A stretch of 64,000 nt of DNA from Angiostrongylus vasorum (lineage: Eukaryota > Nematoda > Chromadorea > Rhabditida > Metastrongylidae), in assembly GCA_018806985.1 (NCBI GenBank), contig JADANN010000099.1:5489487-5553486 (forward strand), in the 5' to 3' direction. Position numbers and translations under genes: made by a program. Positions 23,452 through 34,651 of this stretch are shown here, piece after piece. Positions within the stretch are counted from its first letter, which is position 1. The number at the start of each line of letters is the position of its first letter. Under the pieces are notes generated by a model that ran no database searches, was not told the origin of the DNA, and was given only the letters and a program-made list of their open reading frames with translations.

Positions 23452-23835
23452 AGCGTGGGTAGCGCAGTGAGTGGTCGTAATGCCGGACATAACGAACATG
23501 CTTCTGGTTCGACCACGCACAATGCTCAACAATCACCTCATCCGCCGATGTTGGGAAAATTTGTAGCGGACTTGTCTGGGAACAGTTCCTCAAAGCTAGG
23601 TGAGAACGCTCTAGTCTGGATATCCTAAAATTCCATGTAGAATCGACTCGACCAGCATTCAAGAACATTCATAAAGAAACTGACAACGCTTAAACAGTTG
23701 TCACACTCATGCGGGAAAATTTTTAAGCATATCGTTAATAGTGGATGCGAGAAAACGAGTCCAGTGCAGGAAGCGCTGGTGTACATACAGTAGATATGAA
23801 AGCGCGACGTATGAAATGAAATAAAGATAAAAAAT
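23452..23835 (+). mobile_element. SINE family 2, copy 2
   Basis: Head GCGTGGGTAGCGCAGTGAGTGG with a B-box-like GGTTCGACCACGC, then GGACTTGTCTGGGAACAG, CGACTCGACCAGCATTCAAG, GTGGATGCGAGAAAACGAG and an A-rich tail. Diverged from copy 1 but collinear with it. Confidence 0.65.
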
Positions 23836-24957
23836 AACTAAGGACGTTTTTTTCTACAAATATTATAAGGTGAAGTGGATTAGGAGTGATTAAAGATTAC
23901 GCAGATCGTCGAGCCTCTCTCCAGAGTTCACACTTTGGAAAGAAGAAAGTCGTTATTTACGAGATGCGCACGTTCAATTGTTTCAGTGAGAAGTCTGCTG
24001 ACAGAAGTTGTAGAAGAGGTAATGGTTTGTCGTGAACGAAGTTGAACAAAGGAGCGATCGTCGACGTTCGTCGAGGCGCAGTGATTGGTCCGCTCGTTGA
24101 AGGGCGCCACTCCGAACGGCTCGAATGAATCGCTGCCGTCGGGTGCTGGCGTAGAATTAAAGGCCTTTCCTTAGAGTACTGCGAAATTCCACCCTACTAT
24201 ATCATTCTTACAGAAAAAAATTAGGGAAAAACAGGAAGAAACACACTGAGAAATTAGAGCATGTTAGAGCAGAGAGTAATTAGAGCCTCAATAGAAAAGA
24301 CTGGCGCTGGCAGAGACAGAGTTGAAACGCTGCAAATAATTCGGTCTCCAGTTGTGGTATGTTTGCATAGTCATAAGACAAAAGACAGTTTTCCATAAAT
24401 ATGGAGAAAAGGACTTGAAACGAAGCCATTGCCATATAAATCCGACCTCTTAAGAAAAACTTCACGTAGTTATCGACGAAAACATTAAAATTCGCAGTTG
24501 TAAGAAGAACAAAATTTCGAGTTAACATATCTAGCTCAAAATGTGTTTACCCCACGACACTAGGCCTGATTTGCTTGCTTCCCTAGGAGGACTGAAGAAG
24601 TTCAGCTGAAAGTAAAAAATAGGAAAAGCTTATTCTGGGCGGCTTCACACTGTCAGTTGAGGTTGGAGAGATTGTGAATGGCAATTGAAGCTCACCTCGT
24701 GATTCTCACTGGTTCTCAGCGAGGCGGTACCCCATTTCGTCGAAGGCTTTTTTTCGTCTTGTGTACATTTCTAGAAATAGTATTTTACTTCTTTAATAGA
24801 ACTGAGATGAAAACTGCACTAAAGAATCGGCATGGATTCGAATAGAAGCGACATATAGGAATGTGATCTAGCCTGCAACATGAAGAAGGAATTTTAAACT
24901 CCTGATTCACCCAAATGAAAAAATAGTGATGTTGGTGCTCGAAACGCAGGTAAATAA
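23836..24957. other. Non-genic interval
   Basis: AT-rich DNA without recognised features. Minus-strand frames of 60-82 codons have no motif. Confidence 0.4.
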
Positions 24958-25236
24958 AGGATAAAAGGATAAAGCCCTCGGCGTTGATCAATCCCTGAGG
25001 GATGCGCCACGTATCCTACATTTAGCATCGTTGGAGGTGTTTGAATGCATATTTGACATTCACAATGACTCGTGGTGGCCTACCGATGTATCGAGCCAAT
25101 GCTGCTATCTTTTTAGACAAGTCCGGTAACAATTTGCCGACCCCGGAGAATTGGAAGGCTTGGTGAGCCTCAGGCGCGGGGATCGATCCCATGCGTGTGT
25201 TGCAGGGCGCCTCCGACCACTGCGCCACATGCGCCG
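24958..25236 (-). mobile_element. SINE family 1 copy
   Basis: Minus-strand copy with the tail block GCCCTCGGCGTTGATCAATC at the left, CTACCGATGTATCGAGCCA in the middle and the tRNA-like head ending near 25236 (CACTGCGCCACATGCGCC on the plus strand). Confidence 0.8.
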
Positions 25237-25554
25237 TTGAAATGCAGATATACAAACAATGCTTTTTACGTATCAATACCTATAAACCCAAAAAATGATT
25301 GAACAGAAACTGGTGGTATGTAAAACATGACTTACCTGAAGAGAAGTGGAACTGCCTAAGGGACATTGTCAATTATGTTGAAAACTAATTAGGAAGATTG
25401 CACAAAGTTTAAAGCGCAAATGTTTGCGTGTGTAGATGTGACAGTTTCCAAAGCTTCGTCAAACATTCAGATGAACTGAAGCCCTTAAATTCCCACTTTT
25501 AAAAGAGTCATTGAGAAGAGGCTCAAATCTTGAAATCATCCATGCTATTTTGAC

Positions 25555-26100
25555 TTATTATTTACTGCCTACTCTTTTTTAGCGGCAGGGTATGTATTGC
25601 GAAATATAACTTTAATGATGCTGAGATATTTGCAAAACTCCGGACCGCAGGTGTCTACGGTGAGGAACGAAAGCGCTATTTCCTTTCCGGGGAGTAGCGC
25701 GCTCACCACCACACTATGCAGATCCTTCGTTATAATATACCCTGCCATTAAAAAAGAGTAGGCAGTAAAATAAAAAGGTTAAAATTGTGATTATAACTAT
25801 AGCCTCAGCTTAACTGGGTTCAATGCCGATTTGGGCTCCCCAGATCAATCCCGTTGACGGGTGATTGCTGATGGCAAAAGATCGATAGAACTAGCTGAGA
25901 GACAGGCGAAACGAAGGACCCGCATGATGTGGTGGTGAACGCGTTACTCCCCGGAAAGGACAATAGCGTGTTCGTTCCCCACCATAGGCACCTGCGGTCT
26001 AGAGTTTTGCAAATATCTCAGCTTCGTTGAAGTTATATTTCGCAATATACCCTGCCATTAAAAAAGAGTACGCAGTAAAATAAAAAAGGTTAAAAAGAAG
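25555..26100. repeat. Inverted pair of SINE-like repeats
   Basis: Two copies of the TTTGCAAATATCTCAGC family face each other. The left arm, read on the minus strand, has the head with GGTGGTGAGCGCGCTACTCC, then the CACCTGCGGTC block and a GGCAGTAAATAA tail ending near 25555. The right arm (from about 25929, plus strand) repeats this with GGTGGTGAACGCGTTACTCC and the tail CGCAGTAAAATAAAAAAGG at about 26095. Between them lies a third tail fragment (25.75-25.79 kb). Confidence 0.55.
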
Positions 26101-29100
26101 TGGGAAGTGTCGTGTGAAAAAAGAGAAATTATCTTTGACACCATCAACTGGCATCACGTCCTTGACAAAAATTATCCTTGACTATTCCTACCGTGCTAAG
26201 GACTAGTCATGAAAAATTATGCTGTTCTGATGAGGAAAAAAAAGGAAAGAAACTGTTCGACATCTCTACATGCTTATAATAGATTGCTATGATAGTCTCG
26301 AATCTTGCAGCTAGTCGTTTATATCTATTTGCGGCGAAATTTCGAAATTTCAATATCTGGCGATAAATCAGAAGAAATGTGGGAAAAACACTGAGTGGGA
26401 TTTCTATTGAAGAAATTCGAGTTAGGACAAAACCTCAATAGTCGGCTAATTGGATGGTTACATTGATTGGATACGTGAACATTTTCAGACTTCAGGACAT
26501 GAAAAACAGCGGCACGGAGGGCCTAATGGTGTGGTTTATCCCTTGATTTCCTTTAATATTCATAAAGCAAATAAGGCGCTGATCTATAGTAATCCGGGGT
26601 TTCTTCATTTTGGCAATATTTCACGTCTAATAAAAACTTAAAAGACAAAAGTGAGCTAAAATCAGCAAATTAGATTTCTTTGTTTTGAAATAAAAGAGAA
26701 AAGCTTTGTTGAAGTAATTCTCATGCACGTCAGTGAGCAATAGTGCTCTGTTGGCTATGAAGCCATTATATTGCTTTATCATCAGAACGGCTTCTCCATC
26801 AGAATGGAAGCGAGTGATTTGTTTCAATGAATAAAAATGCTTGATAAAAAATGAATTGCACAGGAATGGAAAGAATTAGTAAAAGGAAGGCTTGACCAAC
26901 AGATAGGATTCCTCGGGATAATACGTTAATGAAGAATCAATTCTACTACCTATCAAGTCTTCCTCTTATCTCAGAATCGTTATCGTTCCCTGTTTTTCTT
27001 CGAAAAGCAAAGATGACGTTGATACTCGAAGAAAAAACAGTGAATCATCAATCAGTGCAGAGGTTAAGAGAAATTCTGTCGAAGAGATTGCTACCTTATG
27101 GTTCTACTTCCTATATTTATAAACGAAATACTCTAAACAGTATTCCTCGAAAAGGATAAAAAATTGGGTGAAAAAAACTGTCCCCTGGTAAGGTAGGAAC
27201 ACTGGAAGCTATGGAAACGCTGCAAATGTTAATAAACACAACGTTGAACCTTGATGTGATTGTTGAATCCTTTATCTAGCTAGTTTCTAGGAAGCGGTAC
27301 GAACGAAGTAATGTGTATGTGTTCTATGTTAATTAAAAATCAGTGCGTGCGATTGCTCTCACGCTCAATAGGACGGTGCCAGCTTCGGTGAAGAGCTTGA
27401 GCTCGAGAGTGTGAGTGCATTGGGAAAAGGACAGGAAATCTATGTGACTTGAGTTCTACTAAAAAACGTCCACACGGACTTCATAGCGAATAGAAATTAC
27501 ATCAGACAAAAAAACCAAAAATCTGCCTTCTCTGCGCGTCATTTCAAGTTTATACAAACTATTCTGCCCGACGTGCGGCCGGCTCATTTCCAAGATTTCA
27601 GATCGCCAGGCATGTCTTCCGACTAAATTTCCCTCGAAGGGCACCACATAGGAACTCTAAGAAGCAAATTAATGGGACTTCATTACCAAACAATAGCTGA
27701 GTTAGGCATGAACAACTGCAAGAGAAAGTAGTCGTCTGACTATAAGAAAGCTTAACGACTTTATTTAAATTGGAATCGGTGGAATTTACCTAGCCAAGTA
27801 GGTCGAGATGAAATGCTGAAAGATAAGGAAAGGTTTAAATATGACCAATAAAAAGAACTTCAAGGCAGCTGAAATGGGGGTACATAAAAAGTAAGCTGCA
27901 TACAAACAATGTTCACAAATTCTCCATTAAAGAAGTATGTCGGCAAAATTTGACGTTTTCCTCCGCAACCGTATTCCAAGTCGTTGGATATTCAAGTCGT
28001 CGCGGAGCAAGCAAATTTGCTTTCATTAAGCAATTTGTGAATTAATTTTTTTCCTAATCTTAGCTGAAAGGCATGACCTAATAAAAGCAGAAACAAGTGT
28101 AAAAAACCACACGACAATTCCATCGGAGTTCCATTTTGATACAAAATGCCGTTGCCTGTCCTCTTGAGTCACGATTCTGCACTCTAGCTAGAATTTCATA
28201 GTGCCGTATAAGTTCAGTGCTTTTCGCAAGTATGATTTCTTAACATTCTTGAGAAACTTGGTAAAAGAACTCCTTCCACTGAACATAATATCGCTCCTGT
28301 TGCAGGACTGGATCATTGGCAAGTGACGAATCATCATAGCATTAAGCTTTACAAGAATGACCTTTGAGACGAATTCTGAATCTAAAGAACTACCACCTAG
28401 CTTCCATGATTTGTATTCTGCTTAGCTGACGATTTGGCCTATGACTTAAGTTCCGAGAAAGATCCATCTTTTTCAAGCATGTCCAGACTGCTTCAGCCGA
28501 TGTCCTAAACGGCCAGTGGAGCCTCGTTGCCAGTCGCTTGCTTATCTGTCATCTTCAACAATCGAAGGAACTTTACCAAGACTCCTTGTTTAGCGGAAGA
28601 TATTTCTTTTCAAGCGACAATATATACTGCGATTGGTAGAATAGGACAAAAATTCTACCATCACTAGGGGAATTTTCCTTTCATTCTGGTCTGGAAGTGG
28701 CGACGAAAGTAGCCGATCAAGAGTCGATTGTTTAGGAAACAATTGAGTGCAGAAATGAGAAACCTGCGAATTAGCTGGATTTTCACTTTGAAAGGCAACA
28801 CATATCCGTAACAGTAATGAATAACATCACTTCACATGTTTACACGATTCACGTGACCGAAGTAAAAAAATTCCAAATCAAGCAGAAAAGCATGGAAAAA
28901 CGTTTCATGAAGGTATGGAGCGCTCTGAAATGAACCATTAGCCGTCCAAAGAGCATCTTTTCAAATAGTTGGCTCATGAGACTCATTTGCCAAAACCTAT
29001 TTGCGTAACAGCAACCATTTTTCCCCAAATATCCGATTTCATAAACGACGATGGTAAAGGGTGAAATCTGGCGTTCTTTCACAAATATTAACATATTGCG

Positions 29101-29940
29101 TTGTTGCTACGTAGACACAAGGTTTGTTGTTTAATGTTGATATCACACGAGCTTACGGATTCTATCTTTCCCAGAGCAACTTTGGAAGTCCACATCGTGG
29201 ATGAAATACCAGGTTGGAGTCCAAATGAATAACGAAAAATACTAGTGGAGAATTGGTTCTGATAAATATAGGTGGGGCTTTTCTTTGTGTTAAGCGCGTC
29301 ATTATATCATTGAGAGTTATTTGTCTCTTATTAACCGCAATTTAGAACAAGAGTTACCACTTCCTGTTACTTTTCCAGGCCAACTAAAAAAATACAAAGT
29401 CGAAAAAAAAGAAATGGAATTTTCTTCAGCGAGGACATTCATTTGACGTTGTGCGCGGCTGTCATGTTAATGCAATCTGAAGTTTTGCTCATACAATCAC
29501 ATCAGGAAAAAAGAGCTCTGCAGATGGAAGCACCATGTTAACAGCGACACAACAAGAACCCCTACTTAGGGTTTTCCGTATTTCATTTGAGTACCCTTGG
29601 AATCTCTTTCTAGCTGTATGCTATTGGTTCTTTTTCGACGAGGGTGGAAATGATTGCTGATAGGGAACTGTTTCATGGATAGCACATTGAGAATTCCGAT
29701 CGCAATGGCCCAAATCTAAGAATGTTTTACTTTTTTAACTATTGCTTCAGCTTCTTAATGGAGGTGAAGCATGAAAAAAGTTGATCCAAGGGAATATATA
29801 TGTAACTGTCGTGGTGGTGGTGATTTAGTATCATCAACGGATTCAATTTTCAAATGCGCAGTGGCCACTAGTCAAAGCTCCGTTTTGTACAAATTCATGT
29901 GCGCATTCATTACTCTGGTTGAACAAGTTCGAGTCCTATT
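26101..29940. other. Non-genic interval
   Basis: About 3.8 kb without a recognised gene or repeat. The frame at 28849-29094 (minus strand, 81 codons) contains hydrophobic stretches and ISPFTIVVYEIGYLGKNG preceded by a possible acceptor, but I cannot tie it to a family. The plus-strand frames at 26450-26641 and 26929-27159 have no motif. Confidence 0.35.
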
Positions 29941-29944
29941 GTAG

Positions 29945-29990
29945 CAGAGCTCTCTCTCGCTCTCTTTCTCTCTCTCTCTTTTTATCTCTC
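29945..29990. repeat. Pyrimidine (CT)n tract
   Basis: An imperfect CT repeat, CTCTCTCTCGCTCTCTTTCT and onward, grading into TTTTTATCTC. Confidence 0.9.
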
Positions 29991-30002
29991 TGTGAAAGTG
30001 CT

Positions 30003-30485
30003 TTAGGATTTATGCGATTTCCTTGAAAACACCAAACATATTACGAGGTTCTTATTGTACCGTTGTCCCAGCCACATAAATTGCACATTGGCTTCTCGTG
30101 TCTCATCGAGATAAGATGGGATGACAACCGCTTCTTTCTCCACGAAACGTCGTAACAACGGCTGAAAATGCAAATATCCTGATATTAAAAGCAGGAGTGC
30201 TGCTAAGAACCATAGCGTCAATGAATGCCAGTAGAGCCGATATTCGTAAAAGAAACGATTTCGTAGCGCTCCGAAAATGGTTTGTTGCAATGTCATAGAT
30301 TTTTTAAACATCTCTGCTGAACCCTGAAACTCCTGTGATGAGGTAATTTCGAAACAAAAACTACATGCTTTACTGGAAAACCTTGCTGAAACGCTAGAAG
30401 TGGAGGGTTCTAATGGAGTGATCCCAACTTGTGCTAAGTGGGTGCCCGTGGGTTCTATTCGGTGTAGAAACTCGCTGAGCACCAC
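30003..30485 (-). CDS. Candidate exon(s) of an unidentified membrane protein
   Basis: The longest unexplained open frame in the central region, 160 codons on the minus strand. The second half looks like real protein: FKKSMTLQQTIFGALRNRFF, then a membrane-spanning segment LWFLAALLLLISGYLHF, then EKEAVVIPSYLDETREANVQ. A donor-like site GACAACG/GTACAATAAG near 30060 and an acceptor-like TCATCACAG near 30343 would delimit an exon covering this part. The layout (aromatic N-terminus, one membrane segment, then an acidic luminal stretch) vaguely recalls the first segment of patched-related proteins, but the match is weak. I found no convincing neighbouring exon, so this could be chance or a pseudogene. 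Confidence 0.25.
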   Translation of the reverse strand: MVLSEFLHRIEPTGTHLAQVGITPLEPSTSSVSARFSSKACSFCFEITSSQEFQGSAEMFKKSMTLQQTIFGALRNRFFYEYRLYWHSLTLWFLAALLLLISGYLHFQPLLRRFVEKEAVVIPSYLDETREANVQFMWLGQRYNKNLVICLVFSRKSHKS

Positions 30486-30654
30486 AGTCTTTTTTTAAGA
30501 TCTTCGTGAAGAATGAAGATTCTAAAAAAGATCATAGGGTCGTTGGTCCTCTTGTTGTGCGCTTGGCATGTTATGCGACCCAACTGCTAACGACTATTGG
30601 TTACCGATCGTTTTAAGTGAAATACACATCCAGTATAACTGTTTTACTACAACC

Positions 30655-31100
30655 ACAAAGGTGCTGAAATGCTTGCAAAACTTCGGACCGCGTGCGACCG
30701 TTCCCCACTGCAGACACCTGCAGTTTGCTGTTTTGCAAATGCCGGAGAGGGGGGATCCGCGCGCGCCAGAAAATCGCTCAAAAACGCGTTTTAAGCTAGG
30801 GAAAAAAGCAAAAAACGATCGCCCACTCGAAGTGGACTAATTGTCCGTCCCGACGCTATAAAACGCCTCCGAACGCGATTTTTCGCGCGGTTTTCGCTAT
30901 TTCCAGCCGCCTATCAGCTAGTCTCGCACGCCTGCAAAAGCTCACGCCGGATTCTCTAGTCGCAGACGAATTATCCGCACGCGGACGAGTTGCCCACCAA
31001 AACCCCCAAAAACGCGATTTTCGCCACTCCGACGTTATTTCCAGCCGCCTGTCACCTGTCGGACTGTCTAATGCTCCGAGGACGAGAAAATGCAAGAATT
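30655..31100. other. CpG-rich block with internal diverged repeats
   Basis: In contrast to its AT-rich surroundings this block is full of CG dinucleotides (GGATCCGCGCGCGCCAGAAA, AACGCGATTTTTCGCGCGG). Two diverged segments share a CGCGATTTT...CG motif followed by ATTTCCAGCCGCCT (about 30.87-30.92 and 31.01-31.06 kb). On the minus strand the repeats would read DRRLEI twice. No start or splice signals support a gene. Confidence 0.6.
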
Positions 31101-31289
31101 TTTGTGTAACCGAGAACTGTTTTCAGTCTCTACGAGTCTCTTCAAGTTCCACAATAAAACTACGGTATTCAGTGTCGGCCAAGGTAATGCTGGTGTGTTT
31201 CGATCCATTAAGGTCTAATCGCGACGGATTCTGATACGTAGAGATCAGATGTATTGCTTTCTGAACAAATTAGACCTTAATGAATCCTA

Positions 31290-31500
31290 GAACTGTTTTT
31301 ATAGTCATTGGCATCATTGTGGTTACATTTCACAGCACACGTTGCCATAAAGAAGGATGAGAAGTAAATAAAAAGTGACTACAATGTGATTCATTCTACA
31401 GCTTCATTTTAACGTTGTTCAGTGCCGATTTGTGCTCTTCAAATCAACCCCGTTGAAGGGATCTTTTCAATCAGTGCAATCTCAGTCATTGCTTCTGTTC
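31290..31500 (+). repeat. SINE-like repeat fragment (TTTGCAAATATC family)
   Basis: Contains GAGAAGTAAATAAAAAGTG and the adjoining segment AACGTTGTTCAGTGCCGATT...CAACCCCGTTGAAGGGAT. That segment matches GTTCAATGCCGATTTGGGCT...CAATCCCGTTGACGGGTG at 25.8 kb. Confidence 0.45.
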
Positions 31501-31789
31501 TTCTCCCTTCAAGATCCTCTCTCATCCCGTTTCCGTACACTTTCTTGGTTTTGATATGAGTTGGTGATTTCTTGCGACTCATGCGACTTCACATTGGGCT
31601 ATAATCTGGAATTTTTCAGGAGAGAGACGTCTCTTGGGAGAAAGAGAAGGAGCTCTCGGACAAACATAGCTTTTAGAACGGAGCTGAACAAAAAAACATG
31701 GAATAACACTTAGTTTGGGAAGAATTTCTTGCCTACCAATCTGAAGTAAACACTTTTTATAAGTAATAACTGAAATCAATGGTACGGTG

Positions 31790-31965
31790 GGGGAGGAATC
31801 CTATCGTAGAAATATCGCTTTTTAAGGCCATTGCGTTAAAGTAAGTTGCATTCAGAATGGGAAGCAAATGACGAACTGATATCAAAGCGACGTCGAGAAG
31901 TAAGCTTTCCGTCGCAAAAGATGTCTGGAACAAATCCTTCCATTGTTTTTGTTGACGAGCAAACA
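31790..31965 (-). other. Unassigned minus-strand open frame
   Basis: Reads QKQWKDLFQTSFATESLLLD, then ISVRHLLPILNATYFNAMAL, which has protein-like composition. It begins immediately beyond a terminal-repeat-like sequence (about 31.97-32.05 kb, minus orientation) that belongs to a PLE-type 3' end. It may therefore be host sequence at an insertion point or the start of another element. No family recognised. Confidence 0.25.
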
Positions 31966-31969
31966 CGAT

Positions 31970-32045
31970 GTTGTTTTTATAGCACTTATTAATACACAGT
32001 AGCTGACGCTTCAGCGGCTGCGCATTCTTCAGCGCCTGCGAGAGT
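31970..32045 (-). repeat. Hammerhead-like PLE 3' end, third family, minus orientation
   Basis: On the minus strand: GGCGCTGAAGAATGCGCAGC, then CGCTGAAGCGTCAGCTACTG, followed by a terminal-repeat-like segment with AATAAGTGCTATAAAAACAA and ACATCGTGTTTGCT. The same tail occurs at 35.25-35.32 kb. The CTGAAGA core and GTC/AGC site are kept, but GAAAC is GAAGC, so it is decayed. Confidence 0.5.
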
Positions 32046-32133
32046 CAAGTTGGCACGCACTAGCAATAACCTCAGCGGACAAAACAATACATAAGTGACT
32101 AAACGCACAGTGAACAGATTCTTTTAAACACTC

Positions 32134-32270
32134 ACCGTTTTGCTGTTCTGGATCCTCAAATTCTTTCAGTAATGTGCAAACAGAAAGAAACCACTCCCTA
32201 TCCAGTAATCCATAAAAGGAATGGTACTCATTCGAATGTCCATGAGAAACTTTTTCTAAAACCAGCAGTT
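32134..32270 (-). other. Unassigned open frame ending at a splice-donor-like GGTGAGT
   Basis: The minus strand reads KVSHGHSNEYHSFYGLLDRE, then WFLSVCTLLKEFEDPEQQNG, where AACG/GTGAGTG forms an excellent donor (ACTCACC at 32130-32136 on the plus strand). A TTTTAG acceptor sits just before KVSH. About 90 bp further on lies the hammerhead-like end at 32.0 kb. The order ORF, GTGAGT, about 100 bp, hammerhead-like module matches PLE families 1 and 2, so this may be the C-terminal part of a further element rather than a host exon. I do not recognise the protein. Confidence 0.3.
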
Positions 32271-32589
32271 TTGTGAAGCGTTCGCTTCCGACGAACAATC
32301 ACAATCTAAAATGTTTGCCACTACTGATTTTTTAAGAGCAGGAAAAAAGTGACCCAGTTGAAGTGATGGTATTGAGGCAGCTGGAAATGCTTTTGAAAAA
32401 CGATCTTAGCTATTGGATATTGTAAACGCTCAACAACTAATCTCGACGTAAGTACTCTTGCACTTGGCTTCGAAATTGCAAACAAAATTGCATTGAGCTG
32501 AGAGAATTAGCGTATTAAATGAGGCAACACTCAGTATTGATTATCTAACCTCAGGTTTTGGCTGGGTAGATTGCATGTCAATTTGACTC

Positions 32590-32640
32590 CTTCAGACTGT
32601 GAAACAGGGAAACCGTGGAAACGTCAGCTTTTTGTGAATT
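32590..32640 (+). repeat. Isolated hammerhead-like remnant
   Basis: CAGACTGTGAAACAGGGAAA followed by CCGTGGAAACGTCAGC resembles the PLE end module (hairpin, then GAAACGTCAGC). The core is degenerate, CTGTGA instead of CTGANGA. No PLE body is recognisable beside it. Confidence 0.35.
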
Positions 32641-32774
32641 AATAAATGGTGTAATATCAGTCTGGTGTGTGCTTATCTGAAAAGAGTGATGGATGCCGAG
32701 GTTAAATGAAAGCAGGTCTTGCGAGATGTGGGAGATGCTGGGATAGCGGCTGAAAAAAAATTGCAAAATGAGGA

Positions 32775-32890
32775 CCGCAGTGATGCAACGGTTAACACGT
32801 GACCCTCCGGAATGGGTACTCGGTTCGAATCTGGACTGTTTTACAAGTTTTGCTCACATGTCAGAGCATCATTGTGGATGGTGAGATGTT
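32775..32890 (+). repeat. tRNA-like SINE head
   Basis: AGTGATGCAACGGTTAACAC, then GGTACTCGGTTCGAATCTGG (a good B box), then TTTTGCTCACATGTCAGAGC. It is collinear with the 38.14-kb copy of the TTTGCAAATATC family. Confidence 0.45.
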
Positions 32891-33159
32891 TGTGCAACTC
32901 GGAACCTCAGACCAGCTTCAAATCCGTTGTTAACTTTTCCAGATCCAATAGTTGAATATTTAGTTACAAACAAATAAGTGAAAAAATGTAAATAAATATT
33001 AAATGTAAAGATATTGATTATAATAAAGATAGAGTAGTATGAAAACTTGTAAAAAAGTACAAAAAAAACATGAAAAATAGAGGAATATGTGCTAGAAGTA
33101 TTTACCTATAAATATTTCGTTACACTTAGTTACTTGCTTACTTGGATACTTGGATGACC

Positions 33160-33295
33160 CGTCTTCACTGGTTGTGCGGGCTCCAGCATAATTTCTATTC
33201 TTCGGAAATTTGCTGGTTTAGCCATTGTGGTTTTCTCGAGTCCTGAGGAGAGCCTGGCCAAAGTCTGCCCCATACATCTAGTTATGTTTAGTTAT
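33160..33295 (-). mobile_element. 3' end of RTE-derived repeat
   Basis: On the minus strand it contains GCCTGGCCAAAGTCTGCCCC on its plus complement and ends in CCAAGTATCCAAGTAAGCAA, matching the ends at 8.65, 44.51 and 57.13 kb. The same hairpin-like GACGGGTCATCCAAGTATCC type tail is present. Confidence 0.5.
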
Positions 33296-34640
33296 TTAAT
33301 ATCTAGTTTATATTTAGCTATTTGGTGGTTTGTTTGGTTAGAAATATTTAGTTGCGCACTGAACTCTTTTCAATAAGTAATGAAGGAGTTTAATAAAAGC
33401 AGCAGTAGAAGCAGGTGTTCCAGAAAAAGGGCGGCACACCTGATATGCTAGCAAAAATTAAACACCAAACATTGCAGAGTTCGGGCTGAAATTATGTCTG
33501 GAAAAAGCTATGCTATCTGATCAAAGTTACGGCCTTTGATGGTTCTCGTTGAGAGTTCTGGTCCTAAAACTCTTGCCGCCCTTTGTGTTTGTATCCCGAT
33601 CGTTTCCCAACGTGTTCACTTTTTTCGTTAGTGTTTTCTGGTGATCATTGGAAAACCCAGAAGGTGGGATGAAAAATAAACGTGTGGAAAATTGGATGGG
33701 GGAAAAAAAGCTTTCAATTACGAGCAGCTGGATGAAGGAAACCTCAAAAAGTTCATTCGGTTCATTTGATGGAATGTTTAAAGAATCTTTTAATTTCCAA
33801 ATCTCTTCTTTGAAACAGATACTTTCTCAGATTTGTTAAGTCATAGGCTTAGAAATGAACAGCCATTTTCTATTCACTTCTGAGAGCACGGAAGTATTTC
33901 CTAACAATCAAGCAACCACGACGAGCCACACCACACGGAAGTACTCTTCGCCAAAACCGAGAATGCTTTTTGCAACATTCATCAGTCCATTTTAAATGAA
34001 ATCTCCCATTCCTTTTTTCTTTCATCAAGAATCTATTTAGAGTGCGTTCCGTTCAATTTCTTTTTAAAGTATAAAGTTTTCTTGAGAAAACAGGATGTGA
34101 AAGCCAAGGTTTTCTAAGGTTTTATTTCTTTTCTGGACAATTAGTTAGAAGACATTATAATCATGAGCAGGTGAGTTGGATTGTAATACTTTTCTCGATC
34201 CAAAAAACAGAAGACATGATTAAGAATAACTTACAGAGAGAGATTGAGGAGATGGAAGCAAGCAAAGGAAAGGCTTTCATTCGAAGTATTTCAATGAAAA
34301 ACGACGAATACGGTATTGCCGAATGTGCAAAGCTGGATTGAGTGCCCGCTCAAATACGAATGCGGAAGAGCTTTTCATTGAATGATATCTGTGGATTACA
34401 GATAAACAGCTACGAGAAATGCCTGGAAATCACTTTTTAGTAAAGGAAAGAACCGGCAACAGGCTTGCGGTGACGAATGGATTCCTCCTGTTAAAAATTA
34501 CTGGGCACACCTATCGGACTAAGTCCACATACGAGAAGAATTACCATGTCAAAGTTAGGTAAGAAAATCTCAGAGCAAGTAAAAAGCGAAGACGCGAAAG
34601 CTCACTAGAGCTTTTAAAAAAGCTTAAACGTAGCCATGAT
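33296..34640. other. Interval with possible plus-strand coding remnants
   Basis: Mostly AT-rich. Plus-strand stretches at about 34215-34341 (MIKNNLQREIEEMEASKGKA and on) and 34455-34558 (NRLAVTNGFLLLKITGHTYR) read like protein. The second stops exactly at a consensus donor AG/GTAAGA at 34558/34559. I could not assign a family or join them to a gene; an old transposon is the likeliest source. Confidence 0.3.
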
Positions 34641-34651
34641 AGCAGTGGATT

